Below, one piece after another: positions 8,614 to 17,839 of a stretch of DNA of 64,000 nt. The DNA comes from DASWIP01 sp036397635 (GTDB lineage: Bacteria > Actinomycetota > AC-67). A program made the translations under genes and the position numbers. Positions within the stretch are counted from its first letter, which is position 1; each line of letters starts with the position of its first letter. The notes below the pieces were generated by a model, which was given only the letters and a program-made list of their open reading frames with translations, did not search any database and had not been told where the DNA came from. Location of the stretch: positions 1-64,000 of the forward strand of contig DASWIP010000012.1 of assembly GCA_036397635.1 (NCBI GenBank), read 5' to 3'.

Positions 8614-9228
8614 CTACGCCTGCTGGTCCAGGATGTGGACGCGGTGGCCCTCCATCTTGAGCCGTCCCTGCGCGAAGAGCCGGATCGCCTCGGGATACAG
8701 GCGTCGCTCGTGCTGCTTGATCCGCTCGTGAAGAGAGGCCTCCGTGTCGTCGCCACGGACGGCTTCGCAGGCTTGCAGGATGATGGGCCCGGCGTCGAGA
8801 TCTTCGGTCGCGAAATGGATGGTCGTGCCGGTGACCTTCACGCCGTGCGCGAGCGCGTCGCGGACGCCATGCGCGCCGGAGAAGGCAGGGAGCAGCGCAG
8901 GGTGGCTGTTCATCGCCGGCACGCCCAGGATCTCGAAGTACTCGGCGGTCAGGATGCGCATGAACCCTGCGTTGCAGGCCAGATCCACGTCGTGCGCGCG
9001 CAGTGCGCGCGCGCACGCGGCCGAGAACTCCGGGCGCCGGTCTTTGCCGTACTCGGCCCAGTCCACGACCACGGTCGGCACGCCGGCACGCTCCGCGCGC
9101 GACAACCCCTCGATCGTGGGACGGTCCGACAGCACGACGGCGACCTCGTAGAGATCAGCCTCGTCGAGGATGCCCTGCAGCAGCGTCCCGGCGCCCGAGA
9201 CGAGCACGCCTACCCGCAGCTTGCGCAC
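8614..9228 (-). CDS. purN: Phosphoribosylglycinamide formyltransferase
   Basis: PurN transfers a formyl group from 10-formyl-THF to GAR in purine synthesis. The 204-residue length is normal. The active-site residues are intact: Asn107 and His109 in MNSHPALLP and Asp145 in EDLDAGPII, with NAGFMRIL upstream. The start is the GTG at 9228 (MRKLRVGVLVSG); the frame is open far upstream but the sequence there is not PurN-like. It is the first gene of the operon purN, cNMP-binding gene, purH, folD, membrane protein. It is divergent from the secreted protein gene at 9433, with a 204-base shared promoter region. Confidence 0.95.
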   Translation of the reverse strand: MRKLRVGVLVSGAGTLLQGILDEADLYEVAVVLSDRPTIEGLSRAERAGVPTVVVDWAEYGKDRRPEFSAACARALRAHDVDLACNAGFMRILTAEYFEILGVPAMNSHPALLPAFSGAHGVRDALAHGVKVTGTTIHFATEDLDAGPIILQACEAVRGDDTEASLHERIKQHERRLYPEAIRLFAQGRLKMEGHRVHILDQQA

Positions 9229-9432
9229 GCGGGCACGGTAGCAGCGGCGGTCAGAAGGCGCGAAACGAACGCGCCGGCGCTCGCAAGCCTGTGAAAATAG
9301 CCCGCGGATAGTCACATCGGGCCGTGGAAGACCAGACGCGCGCCTCGTTCTGACCCTTCGTACGAGGCCCTCGCGCAGCGGGGCCGCCGACGTCGCGAGA
9401 GATCGCGATCGCCGCGCCAGGGGGAGGGACCC

Positions 9433-12400
9433 ATGCTTGCTCGTAGCCGTACGCGCGCGCGTTCGACCGCCATGCGCCTGATCGTCCTCACGTTGGTCGG
9501 ATCGACACTGCCCGCCGCAGTCGCCCACGCCGACGACCCGTCGGTGACCGCCGATCCACGGCTGTCCACCCGGGTCGACTCCTCGGGGACCGGCGCGGCC
9601 GTCACCGCCGTGCAGACCCCCGCGTTGCGCAACGCCGCCGCGCGCAGCACCGCCGCCCCTCGCATCCTGCTGATCGGCACCGGCGTGCATCGCGCGTTGT
9701 TCCCGGCGCCGCTGCAGCCTTCGATCGTTGCACCAACACCTGCCGACGGTCTCGACGCGCACGGCTACGGCACGCTCGCCGCCTCGGTGATCCTGCAGGT
9801 GCTCCCGCAGGCCGTCATCACTTCTCAAGCGGTCCCGGCACGAGACTCTGCGTTCTCGCTGATCGACAACCGCCGCCTCGCCGAGGCGCTCGAGCATGCG
9901 CGCGCGTCGCGCGGCTCATACGACGCCGTGCTGCTCGCGTTCCCGCCGCAGGCCGCGCTCGACCCGACCGCGCATGCCCTCGGTCACGTCCAGTACGGCG
10001 AGGCGTTCGGCACCGGCCTGTCGATGGTGACCGAAGCGCTGCTCGCGAACGCGGGCCGCAACACCGACGGTCCGGTCGCCGGCATCCCGCTGGACCGCGA
10101 CCTGCGGAACCGGCTGTTCGAGGGAGCCAACCTCAAGCAACGCGACGCGATCGAGCGCTACGCGGCGCAGGCGGTTGCGTGGCTGCGGATCACCGACGCG
10201 CTCGAGGCCCTGTCCGACGCCGGCGTCGCCGTGATCGCACCCTCCGGCGACCTCACCCGCAACAACGGCGGGACCATCGCGCCGCTTCCGACCCAGACCA
10301 TCTACGGCTTGTCGGCGCATCCCGACGTGATCACCGTCGGCGCCGCCTACGGAGACGGCACGACGCTTCGCGTCTCCCCGACCTCGGGCCGCGGCCCCAC
10401 CCTGGACCTGATCGCCAAGCCCGACCTGCTCGCCCCGGCGAACGTGATGGGCCTGCTGCCCGGATCCTCCACGCTGACCTGGCGGGACGACTCGACCCGC
10501 GTGCCGCTCGCGCGCATCGACTGGGCCGCGGCCGGCGTGCCGCCGACGGTCTGTCCGAGCATCACCAGCGCGTACCGCTGCGTCCTGCAAGGCTCGTCGG
10601 TCGTGTCGGCCTCGGTCGTGACCGCCAACCTGGCGTCCTTGGTTTCGGCCGGCGTGCCGAACCGCGCCGCCGCGCGCGACGGAAGCGACGGCCAGATCCT
10701 GCGTGGCATCGCCGTCGTCGAGGCCTCGCGCGCGCACGCGATCGCCTCGGAAGGCTCGCGTACCGCGTACCAGTGGGAGGAGGGCGCCGGCGTGCTCGCC
10801 GGGCTGGGCGGTTTCGACCGAACGCGTACGCCGGTTCCGATGGCGCGCGCCGACCTGGGCACGATCGGCTGGAACGAGCAGCGCGACGCAACCATCCCGC
10901 TGTGGGCCGGCGGTGCACGCGCAGCCACCGCCGTCGCTGCGCTCACCTCGCACCTCGGACCCGACCCGACCGGTCGCGCGATCGCGCAGCCGTACACGAA
11001 CGGATCGCGTGTAGGCGCCTCGGCGGTCTCAGACGGCATCGCGCTGACGGTGGGCAAGGCGCGAGCGGCCGGCGGCGTCTACGGCGGCACCCTGACCTTG
11101 AGCGGACCGACCGGCGATCAGGTCTCGATACCTCTGGACCTGATCCAGGGCGTCACCATCGACTTCCACGTCGACTACGCGTACAACGAGTTCCAGACCG
11201 GAGGCATCGAAGGTGAGCGCGTCGAGAAGGCGACGGCGATGCTTTTCGTGGGGCTCCCGCCGAACGTCGGCTTGGTCGGCGAGGCGTTCAAGAACCTGTC
11301 GAGCACGCAGCTCAAGCGTGTCGGCGGCGATCCGACCAACGGCCCGGTCGTTCGCTACGCGACCACGCGCGACACTTTCGTCGAGCACTGGCTGCCGGCG
11401 AGGGAGCACGGCCGCGGTCGCATCGAGACGGTCCCGCCGGGTTTCTACAAGATCCACATCGTGACCGATCACGCCGTCGAGGCGCGCCAGGCACGCGGCG
11501 AGGTCGAGTCGATCGGCATGCAGCTCGCCTCGACCGGCCCCGACGCTGCGACCACACCGGGCGCGAACCTGCTCGTAGCCTCGCGGCCGGCGTGCCCGAT
11601 CACCGCGAGCGGCGCCGGCTCGGGCTGCGTGTCGCGTGACGGAGAGATCGACCCATCCACCGGGCTGTGCGTCGCGCGCAACGACCAGGCGAGGATCGCG
11701 TACCGCTACTACTGCGGCGAGATCGCCTTCGCGGTGCCCTCGGCGGTCGTGTCGCGCGCCGTGCATCACATCGAGCACGACGCCGATCCCGCGCGCAGCG
11801 AATGGTCGGTGTGCGACGTCCCGATGCCGCTGGACGGCTCGCCGCTGGACTTCGCACGCATCGTGGATCGCGCCGACGGCTGCGATGAGGGCGCCTCCGC
11901 GTCGTCGTGGACCATCGGCACCAAAGCGCCGAGCTGCCTCGGTCCGGGTGAGCGCGCCGGCTTCCCCAACGGTCATCCGACCGACGTGCACGCCACGTTC
12001 CGCAGCCTCGTGCCCGGGGGCGCGCCCGGCTCGAGCTTGCCTGCCGCGGTGCTGACCTACGAGTTCGCGCTCCCCTACCTGAACACCTATACGAGCACCG
12101 GCCTCGCCTTCTCGTACTCGGTCGACAACGCGATCGTGGGCGTGCGCTTCCAGACCGGCAACCGCGCCACCGACGACGCCTCCCACGGGCTGCTCGTGCT
12201 GGACGACCCGGACGTGGACGTGACGCCGGCGCTGCAGCGATCGTCCTCGCGCGGATCGATCTTCGAGACCTGGGAGCTGATGTCGGCGAACGCGTCGGTG
12301 GCACAGCTATCGCTGATCATCATCCCAACGGCGTGGACCTCGACGAGCATGAGCCCGACGGCGCCGATCGCAACCGTGGATCTGTGCGACGTGTCGCTGC

Positions 12401-13227
12401 GGGTGAGCACCTTCGCCAAGCAGGCATGGGGCCAGCCGGTGATCGAGCAGGGTCGCCCCACCCAGTTCTTCCCCGTGCTCGACCGCGGCCTCGGCGACCA
12501 GATCGACCCTGGGACCAAGCGCGTGCGCGCGATCTGGGATCCGCGCGAGCAGCGCTTCGCCGACCGCGGCACCGAGCCCGAAGCGCTGCACCTCGCGGTG
12601 CAGATCCCGAAGGACACGACGCTGGACCGTTCACAGCCGCATCACGTCCGCTCGCCTCACGGCAACCCCGCCTACCTGACCGCGGCACGGCGCTGGGGCA
12701 CCGACGCCCGCAGGCACGAGGGCGTGCTGCCCGCCGGATTCGAGACCTTCGACCCCGGCTACGGGCTGACCTCGCTGCGCTGCTCGGAGGGGCCGGCCGA
12801 GATCGGCGCAGGCAACGACCCCGACACGATCGCGGGATGGCAGACCTGCCGCGCGTGGAACGAGGCGCGCGAGGGCAACGAGGTCGTCGGCGGGCTGTTC
12901 GGCGACATCTGGGCGAACGGCCGGTTCGCAGGGATCCTCGCCGTCGATCACGCGACCATCGCGCGCGCGGCGGGCAACGTCGCCTTCGAGATCGCCGATG
13001 CCGATGACGGCGGCGCGTTCGAGCAGCGCTGGGCAACCACCGGCGAGGGGCGGTACACGCGCGCGTTCCCGGTGCCGGACTTCTACGACGACCGCGCCGG
13101 CGACCTGTCGCTGTCCCTGCTCGGGGGCGCGGTCAGTGTGCGCAAGAACGGTAACGGCCAGTACGTGCTGACCGTCGGCGCCGGGACGCCGGGCGGGACG
13201 AGCTACACGATCTCGACCGAGCTGTGA
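9433..13227 (+). CDS. Large secreted subtilase-fold protein with degenerate catalytic triad
   Basis: This 1264-residue protein has a signal peptide (about residues 1-33, ending AAVAHA) and a start placed by GGGGGAGGGA just upstream. Residues 75-420 follow the S8 subtilase plan: RILLIGTGV, HGYGTLAASV, AVIAPSGDLT, HPDVITVGA, TSGRGPT, KPDLLAPA and GSSVVSASVV. Measured against that plan, the catalytic Asp is Gly82, the His is Tyr112 and the oxyanion Asn is Asp273. Only the Ser (389) remains. The remaining 800 residues are extracellular beta-rich sequence with paired Cys that I do not recognise. It is probably a non-proteolytic binding or structural protein. I see no membrane anchor. It is followed by the small membrane gene at 13244. 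Confidence 0.75.
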   Translation: MLARSRTRARSTAMRLIVLTLVGSTLPAAVAHADDPSVTADPRLSTRVDSSGTGAAVTAVQTPALRNAAARSTAAPRILLIGTGVHRALFPAPLQPSIVAPTPADGLDAHGYGTLAASVILQVLPQAVITSQAVPARDSAFSLIDNRRLAEALEHARASRGSYDAVLLAFPPQAALDPTAHALGHVQYGEAFGTGLSMVTEALLANAGRNTDGPVAGIPLDRDLRNRLFEGANLKQRDAIERYAAQAVAWLRITDALEALSDAGVAVIAPSGDLTRNNGGTIAPLPTQTIYGLSAHPDVITVGAAYGDGTTLRVSPTSGRGPTLDLIAKPDLLAPANVMGLLPGSSTLTWRDDSTRVPLARIDWAAAGVPPTVCPSITSAYRCVLQGSSVVSASVVTANLASLVSAGVPNRAAARDGSDGQILRGIAVVEASRAHAIASEGSRTAYQWEEGAGVLAGLGGFDRTRTPVPMARADLGTIGWNEQRDATIPLWAGGARAATAVAALTSHLGPDPTGRAIAQPYTNGSRVGASAVSDGIALTVGKARAAGGVYGGTLTLSGPTGDQVSIPLDLIQGVTIDFHVDYAYNEFQTGGIEGERVEKATAMLFVGLPPNVGLVGEAFKNLSSTQLKRVGGDPTNGPVVRYATTRDTFVEHWLPAREHGRGRIETVPPGFYKIHIVTDHAVEARQARGEVESIGMQLASTGPDAATTPGANLLVASRPACPITASGAGSGCVSRDGEIDPSTGLCVARNDQARIAYRYYCGEIAFAVPSAVVSRAVHHIEHDADPARSEWSVCDVPMPLDGSPLDFARIVDRADGCDEGASASSWTIGTKAPSCLGPGERAGFPNGHPTDVHATFRSLVPGGAPGSSLPAAVLTYEFALPYLNTYTSTGLAFSYSVDNAIVGVRFQTGNRATDDASHGLLVLDDPDVDVTPALQRSSSRGSIFETWELMSANASVAQLSLIIIPTAWTSTSMSPTAPIATVDLCDVSLRVSTFAKQAWGQPVIEQGRPTQFFPVLDRGLGDQIDPGTKRVRAIWDPREQRFADRGTEPEALHLAVQIPKDTTLDRSQPHHVRSPHGNPAYLTAARRWGTDARRHEGVLPAGFETFDPGYGLTSLRCSEGPAEIGAGNDPDTIAGWQTCRAWNEAREGNEVVGGLFGDIWANGRFAGILAVDHATIARAAGNVAFEIADADDGGAFEQRWATTGEGRYTRAFPVPDFYDDRAGDLSLSLLGGAVSVRKNGNGQYVLTVGAGTPGGTSYTISTEL

Positions 13228-13243
13228 CGACTACTATGCGCTC

Positions 13244-13657
13244 GTGGCGCGCCGGATCGACTTCTCGTCGCTGACGCGCACCGAGCGCATCGCGCTCGGT
13301 GCGGGGCTCGGGTTGTTCGTCAACGGGTTCGTTCCGTGGTGGTACCGCGTGCGAACGATAGAGGGCATCGTCCACTACAACGGCGGCCTGACCGACCTCG
13401 GGATCGTCGCCGTGTTCGCCGGCGCCGCCGCGGCGATCCTGGTGGGCGCGCGCGCGAGCATCTGGCCGGACCCGGCCCCTCAGCGCGACGGAACCGTGTA
13501 CGCGCTGCTCGGCGCGATCGCTTTGGCGAACCTGATCGCTCAGATGCTTCGGACCCAGGCCGAATGGATGGGCCTGTACGCCTCGATCGCGCTCGCGGCC
13601 CTGCTGCTCGCGGCGGGCATCAAGCGGCGCGCGGAACGCCGCGCCGGCTGGACCTAA
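13244..13657 (+). CDS. Small four-helix membrane protein, unknown function
   Basis: The 137-residue protein has hydrophobic segments at about residues 16-34, 48-68, 84-104 and 110-128, with a basic C-terminus (KRRAERRAGW). The start is a GTG 17 bases after the preceding stop, without a clear ribosome binding site, which leaves the start somewhat open. It could be expressed with the large secreted protein upstream. I recognise no family motif and infer no function. Confidence 0.7.
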   Translation: MARRIDFSSLTRTERIALGAGLGLFVNGFVPWWYRVRTIEGIVHYNGGLTDLGIVAVFAGAAAAILVGARASIWPDPAPQRDGTVYALLGAIALANLIAQMLRTQAEWMGLYASIALAALLLAAGIKRRAERRAGWT

Positions 13658-13694
13658 CGCAGGATTCGCCGGCACCGGCGGCGAAGACAGCGGC

Positions 13695-15110
13695 ATGGAA
13701 GCGACTCCCCGGCGCCGCCATCTCCTGATCACACTCGGCCTCGTCGCCGTCGTCTCCGGCTTGCTGCCAGCGGCCGCGGGCCCGCAGTGGACGATCAGCG
13801 GTCGTGTCACCACGCCGGACGGTCAACCCGTGCAGGACGCCTGCGTCTGGTTCTACCCCCCCGCCGGAGACCGATTCGGCATCGTCCAGACCGACGCCGA
13901 TGGTCTCTACCGCTTCAGCGGAACGGGCTCGAGGACCTTACGCGTGCTGTTCCAGGACTGTCGTCTGAGCTTCGGCGTCAAGCGCTTCGTATCCGAATGG
14001 TGGAACGACGCCGCCTCCTTCGCTTCTGCCACCGCCATCCGCACCCCGCAGCTCGATGAGGATGGCGACGATATCTCCGGCATCGACGCGGTGGTCTCCG
14101 CCGGCCACGGGATCGCGGGAACGGTTCGAGCAGCCGATAGCGGCGCTCCTCTGGCGAACGTCTGCGTCGATGTCGCTCCCATCCCGGTTCCGCCGGTCTA
14201 CGGCCGGCAGGAGTTCCCGATGGAGGCCAAGACCGACAGCCAGGGCAGGTATCGGGTTGGCGTCCTCAGCCCTGGGGACTATTCGGTCGCGTTCGAGGAC
14301 TGCAACGCGAACCCGGTGTACCTCAGCGAGGTCTTCGACGGGATACGGAACGGCTCGCCGACCCCGGTGACCCTCACGAGCAGCCAGGACACGACCGGCA
14401 TCGATGCGAGCCTGGATCTCGGCGCGATCATCCGCGGAACCCTCCGTGACACCGCCGCCCAGCCGATCAGCAGCGCATGCGCGACGGCGTACGACGCTGC
14501 CGGACGCGAGGTCGATACCGACCGCACATCGAGCCAGGGCATCTTCGAGCTGACCCGGCTGGACACAGGCACATACCGCGTCGGCTTCATCGACTGCGCG
14601 GGGCAGGGTTACATCGGCGAGTTCTACGACGACGCGGCGACGCTGGCAGGAGCCACACCGATCGCACTCACCGCCGGTCAGGTCCGGACCGGGGTCACGG
14701 CCATCCTGGTGCACTGTTCCGACGTGGACGCCGACGCCGACGGGTTGAGTCTCTGCGACGAGATCAGGCTCGGCTCCGATCCGTTTGATGCGGACACCGA
14801 CGGCGACGGATTGTCCGACGGGGTGGAGTACCACACGTACGGCACAAGCCCCGTCGACGCCGACACCGATCACGATCGGCTGGACGACGGTGACGAAGTC
14901 ACCACCTACGGAGCCGATCCCCTGCGGGTCGACACCGACGGCGATCAGTTCAGCGACGGCACCGAGGTACACGGCGGCACCTGTGTCGGCGGTGTCACGG
15001 TCCCCGGCGGGTCCGATCCGACCAACGCGCTCTCGACCCCACTCCTGCCCGGCCCCGAGATCGGTCCCGGCGTCGCACTTCCGAGCGCGCCCCTGGTGCT
15101 CTGCCGCTAG
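13695..15110 (+). CDS. Secreted protein with three carboxypeptidase-regulatory-like domains and calcium-binding repeats
   Basis: The 471-residue exported protein has a signal peptide (about 1-28). Three prealbumin-like (CarboxypepD_reg) domains follow, at about 31-120, 135-225 and 235-335. Each opens with a pattern like ISGRVTTPDGQPVQDACV or IRGTLRDTAAQPISSACA and carries a Gly-Tyr-Arg core such as QGRYRVGVLSPGDYSVAF. Residues 345-430 contain thrombospondin type 3-like acidic repeats, for example DADTDGDGLSDG and DTDGDQFSDG, which bind calcium. It is probably surface-associated or part of the extracellular matrix, with no enzymatic motif. Its stop is four bases from the convergent stop of the Gly-rich gene. 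Confidence 0.85.
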   Translation: MEATPRRRHLLITLGLVAVVSGLLPAAAGPQWTISGRVTTPDGQPVQDACVWFYPPAGDRFGIVQTDADGLYRFSGTGSRTLRVLFQDCRLSFGVKRFVSEWWNDAASFASATAIRTPQLDEDGDDISGIDAVVSAGHGIAGTVRAADSGAPLANVCVDVAPIPVPPVYGRQEFPMEAKTDSQGRYRVGVLSPGDYSVAFEDCNANPVYLSEVFDGIRNGSPTPVTLTSSQDTTGIDASLDLGAIIRGTLRDTAAQPISSACATAYDAAGREVDTDRTSSQGIFELTRLDTGTYRVGFIDCAGQGYIGEFYDDAATLAGATPIALTAGQVRTGVTAILVHCSDVDADADGLSLCDEIRLGSDPFDADTDGDGLSDGVEYHTYGTSPVDADTDHDRLDDGDEVTTYGADPLRVDTDGDQFSDGTEVHGGTCVGGVTVPGGSDPTNALSTPLLPGPEIGPGVALPSAPLVLCR

Positions 15111-15114
15111 ACGA

Positions 15115-16704
15115 TCAGGGATAGATCGAAGCGGCGATCCCGTCCTGTCCGTTGGACGAGCCGCCCGCGGGACTGACACCGCCGGCGCCGCCGGAACCGT
15201 GCGTGGGCGGCGGTGAGTCGACGAGCGTCAGCGTCGAGCCCGGATCGCGGTAGGAGCCGACGCTCGGGCCTCCGGCACCGGCGCCACCGGCACCACCGTT
15301 ACCGCCCTTGCCGCCTGCGCCGCCGTTGCCCCCGCGCCCGACCGCTTCGAGGCAGGCGCTGGCGCCGAACCCGCCGCCGCCGCCTGCGCCGCCGATCGTG
15401 CCCGGGCTACCATCCCCGCCACGCCCGCCCGCCGACGCTGCGATCGTGGTGCCCGCAACCGCCTCGACCGTCGAGCTGCGCAGGAACAGGCCGAACGAAC
15501 CCCCGCCCGCAGGCCCACCGCTGCCGGCGCTGCCGCCCAGACCACCAGCGCCGCCGCCGCCGCCGCCGTTGCCGGTGCCGTCGATGAGGAACCACGCGGT
15601 CTGGCCACCACCGCCGCCGCCACCGCCGCCGCCGGCGCCGTGCGCACCAGCAGTCCCCGTCGTGCCGGACCGACCGGTCCAGTGATCCCCCAGAGACTGA
15701 GGCGTGGACGCGCCGCCCGCGCCGTGTGTGCCGTCGGGACCCGGGACTCCGGACCCGCCGTTGGTGCCGGGCTGACCGGTGGTTCCGGCCGCGCCGCCGA
15801 AGCCGCCCGCCCCGCCTCCAGGTCCGGAGCCGGCAGAACCGTTCGTGCCGCTGGCCGCGTACCGACCGCTCCCCCCGTTGCCGCCCCAGCGGCCGACAGC
15901 AGACGCGCCTCCCGGTCCCCCAGGTGCGCTCACATCGTTGTCACAGGCACCGGGCGCACCGTTGCCGCCCGACGCGGATGGACCCAGGACGACGCCAGGA
16001 CCCGTGATCCCGTAGTTCCTTCCCGGCCCGGCCTCCACCGCGACGCGCTCGAGCCGCAGCGACGAGAAGAGCGCGCGCAAGCCGTACGCGTTCGGTGTGG
16101 ATGCCGTGGGGCTCACTTCTCCTCGGAGGGCGAGCAGCTGCAGCACCACCCCGTTGACCCCATCCGCGAGCAGCGCTTGCGGACGCCCGATGATCCGCGT
16201 GACGTTGGACGTCGCGCGGCTCCAGCCGGATCCGGCATAACCGCCGTAGATGCCGACGCCGGTGGCCGGCATCAGACCGGTCCCTTCGTCGTAGTCGCCC
16301 GAGGCGACGTACACGTCCTTCTGTTGTGATTGAGCAGCGCTCACCGCCGCCTGCACAGTTCGCTTCGGCGCGTCGATGGTCCCGGCCGCGCCGTCGTTGC
16401 CGGAGGTCGAGACGAAGATCGCGCGCGTGGGATCACCGTCGATGCCGTCGCAGTTCGCGTCCACGAGCGCCAGGTCGGGATCGTCGTCCGCGCCTGGGTT
16501 GATGGCCGGGTCCGCGTCGTTGCAGTCACCCTCGCCGGGCGTGAAGCCGTCCCCGTCCGAATCGCAGTCCAGGACGCCGCTCAGGCCAGCCTGCGCGAGC
16601 ACCGCGCACAGCAGGGCCTTCGCATCATCGACAGGGTCGGCGGCTCCCGGCAGAGCCCCTCCGACCAGCGCGACCACGGCAACCAACAAGACGATCTTTC
16701 GCAC
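15115..16704 (-). CDS. Secreted Gly-rich protein with calcium-binding segment and DUF1565-like start
   Basis: The 529-residue protein starts at a GTG with GGAGGGGG upstream and has a signal peptide (about 1-22). Residues 47-90 are acidic calcium-type repeats (DCDSDGDGF, DCNDADPAINPGADDD, DANCDGIDGD), as in MopE/metallo-repeat proteins. Residues 96-240 (FVSTSGNDGAAGTIDAPKRT onward) resemble the DUF1565/right-handed beta-helix start seen in secreted polysaccharide-binding proteins. From about 245 to 525 the chain is dominated by GG and GGX runs (GGNGG, GGAGG), comparable in composition to mycobacterial PE_PGRS tails but without a PE domain. A long structured leader precedes it (16737-16859). 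Probably an extracellular structural protein. Confidence 0.8.
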   Translation of the reverse strand: MRKIVLLVAVVALVGGALPGAADPVDDAKALLCAVLAQAGLSGVLDCDSDGDGFTPGEGDCNDADPAINPGADDDPDLALVDANCDGIDGDPTRAIFVSTSGNDGAAGTIDAPKRTVQAAVSAAQSQQKDVYVASGDYDEGTGLMPATGVGIYGGYAGSGWSRATSNVTRIIGRPQALLADGVNGVVLQLLALRGEVSPTASTPNAYGLRALFSSLRLERVAVEAGPGRNYGITGPGVVLGPSASGGNGAPGACDNDVSAPGGPGGASAVGRWGGNGGSGRYAASGTNGSAGSGPGGGAGGFGGAAGTTGQPGTNGGSGVPGPDGTHGAGGASTPQSLGDHWTGRSGTTGTAGAHGAGGGGGGGGGGQTAWFLIDGTGNGGGGGGAGGLGGSAGSGGPAGGGSFGLFLRSSTVEAVAGTTIAASAGGRGGDGSPGTIGGAGGGGGFGASACLEAVGRGGNGGAGGKGGNGGAGGAGAGGPSVGSYRDPGSTLTLVDSPPPTHGSGGAGGVSPAGGSSNGQDGIAASIYP

Positions 16705-16736
16705 GACGAACCCCCTCCATCCCTTATGGAGGTCTT

Positions 16737-16859
16737 CGCCGGGGGCGACGCGGTTCCTGCAATCCAGCGCCAGGAGCGAACCCCCTGACTGAAGCCGTTT
16801 GTGCCTCGCCCCTTAGTCACCCCTGGCTGACCGGCTCCTCCGGTTCCTCTCGTTCGGCG
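16737..16859 (-). ncRNA. Structured 5' leader, possible riboswitch of unassigned class
   Basis: The RNA upstream of the Gly-rich secreted protein folds into nested perfect stems: an outer CGCCG/CGGCG pair (16855-16859 with 16737-16741), a hairpin ACCGG/CCGGT (16830-16844), GCCAGG/CCTGGC (16822-16827 with 16769-16774) and an inner TGACT/AGTCA (16815-16819 with 16786-16790). The structure ends 32 bases before the start codon. The order GCCGAA, CCGGAGGAGCCGG, CCAGGGGUGA partly resembles the ydaO (c-di-AMP) riboswitch, but the conserved 3' half of that class is not evident. I therefore call it only a structured leader. Confidence 0.5.
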
Positions 16860-16963
16860 CAAGGCTCGTTGACCTTAGCGCCCCGAACCCGATCGCCACT
16901 CCCGGCCCGCGGGGGCACCCCTTCGCGCCGGTGCCGCAGAGCGCGCCGCGCGACAGGACCGTG

Positions 16964-17839
16964 TCAGCCCAGCGACTTCACGGCAAGCTCCGCAGTCTCG
17001 GTCGGCGTCGTGCCGACCCGGATCCCGCGCGCCTCCAGCGCCTCACTCTTCGCCGCCGCCGTGCCCTTCGACCCGCTGACGATCGCCCCCGCGTGGCCCA
17101 TCCGCTTGCCCTCGGGCGCGGTGAACCCCGCGATGTACGCGGTGACCGGCTTCGTCACCGACGACGCGATATACGAAGCCGCGCGCTCCTCCTCGTCGCC
17201 GCCGATCTCGCCGATCATCACGATCGCCTCAGTCGCGGGATCATCCTGGAACCGCGCGATGATGTCGATGAAGTTCGAACCGACGATCGGATCGCCGCCG
17301 ATGCCCACGCAGGTGGTCTGCCCGATCCCGGCGGTGAACATCTCGTACATCACCTGATACGTCAACGTACCCGAACGCGACACCAACCCGATCGGCCCCG
17401 GCCCGGTGATCTCCCCCGGGATGATGCCCATGTTCGCAAGACCCGGCGAGATCAGCCCCGGACAGTTCGGCCCGATCAACGTCACGCCGCGCGCGCGCAC
17501 GAACGGATACACCTCGGCCATGTCACGTGCGGGGATGCCCTCGGTGATGCACACCACCAGCGAGCAGCCCGCGTCCACGGACTCGATGATCGCATCGGCA
17601 GCGAAGCGCGCCGGCACGAAGATCAGCGACGCGTTGGCACCTTCCGACGACACCGCCTCGACGACCGTGTCGAACACAGGCACGCGGTCGTCGATCGCGC
17701 GCTGCCCCCCCTTGCCCGGCGTCACGCCGGCGACCACGTTGGAGCCGTACTCCAGGTTGCGCCGTGAATGGAACGTGCCCTCGGACCCGGTGATCCCCTG
17801 CACGACGACGCGCGTGGACCGATCGAGCAGGATGCTCAC
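16964..17839 (-). CDS. sucD: Succinyl-CoA synthetase alpha subunit
   Basis: The alpha subunit binds CoA and carries the phosphohistidine intermediate in the reversible succinyl-CoA to succinate step that makes ATP or GTP. The 291 residues include GITGSEGTFHSRRNLEYG (CoA-binding Rossmann part), IGPNCPGLISP and the active His249 in GKRMGHAGAI. It starts at a GTG overlapping the sucC stop (GTGA), so it is translationally coupled. It is the last gene of the cobalamin-subunit, sucC, sucD operon. Confidence 0.97.
   Translation of the reverse strand: MSILLDRSTRVVVQGITGSEGTFHSRRNLEYGSNVVAGVTPGKGGQRAIDDRVPVFDTVVEAVSSEGANASLIFVPARFAADAIIESVDAGCSLVVCITEGIPARDMAEVYPFVRARGVTLIGPNCPGLISPGLANMGIIPGEITGPGPIGLVSRSGTLTYQVMYEMFTAGIGQTTCVGIGGDPIVGSNFIDIIARFQDDPATEAIVMIGEIGGDEEERAASYIASSVTKPVTAYIAGFTAPEGKRMGHAGAIVSGSKGTAAAKSEALEARGIRVGTTPTETAELAVKSLG

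Noticed and set aside
16737..16859. Firm assignment of the leader as a ydaO (c-di-AMP) riboswitch
   Set aside because: Only the 5' half resembles the class; the conserved 3' segment cannot be seen, so it is reported as an unassigned structured leader.
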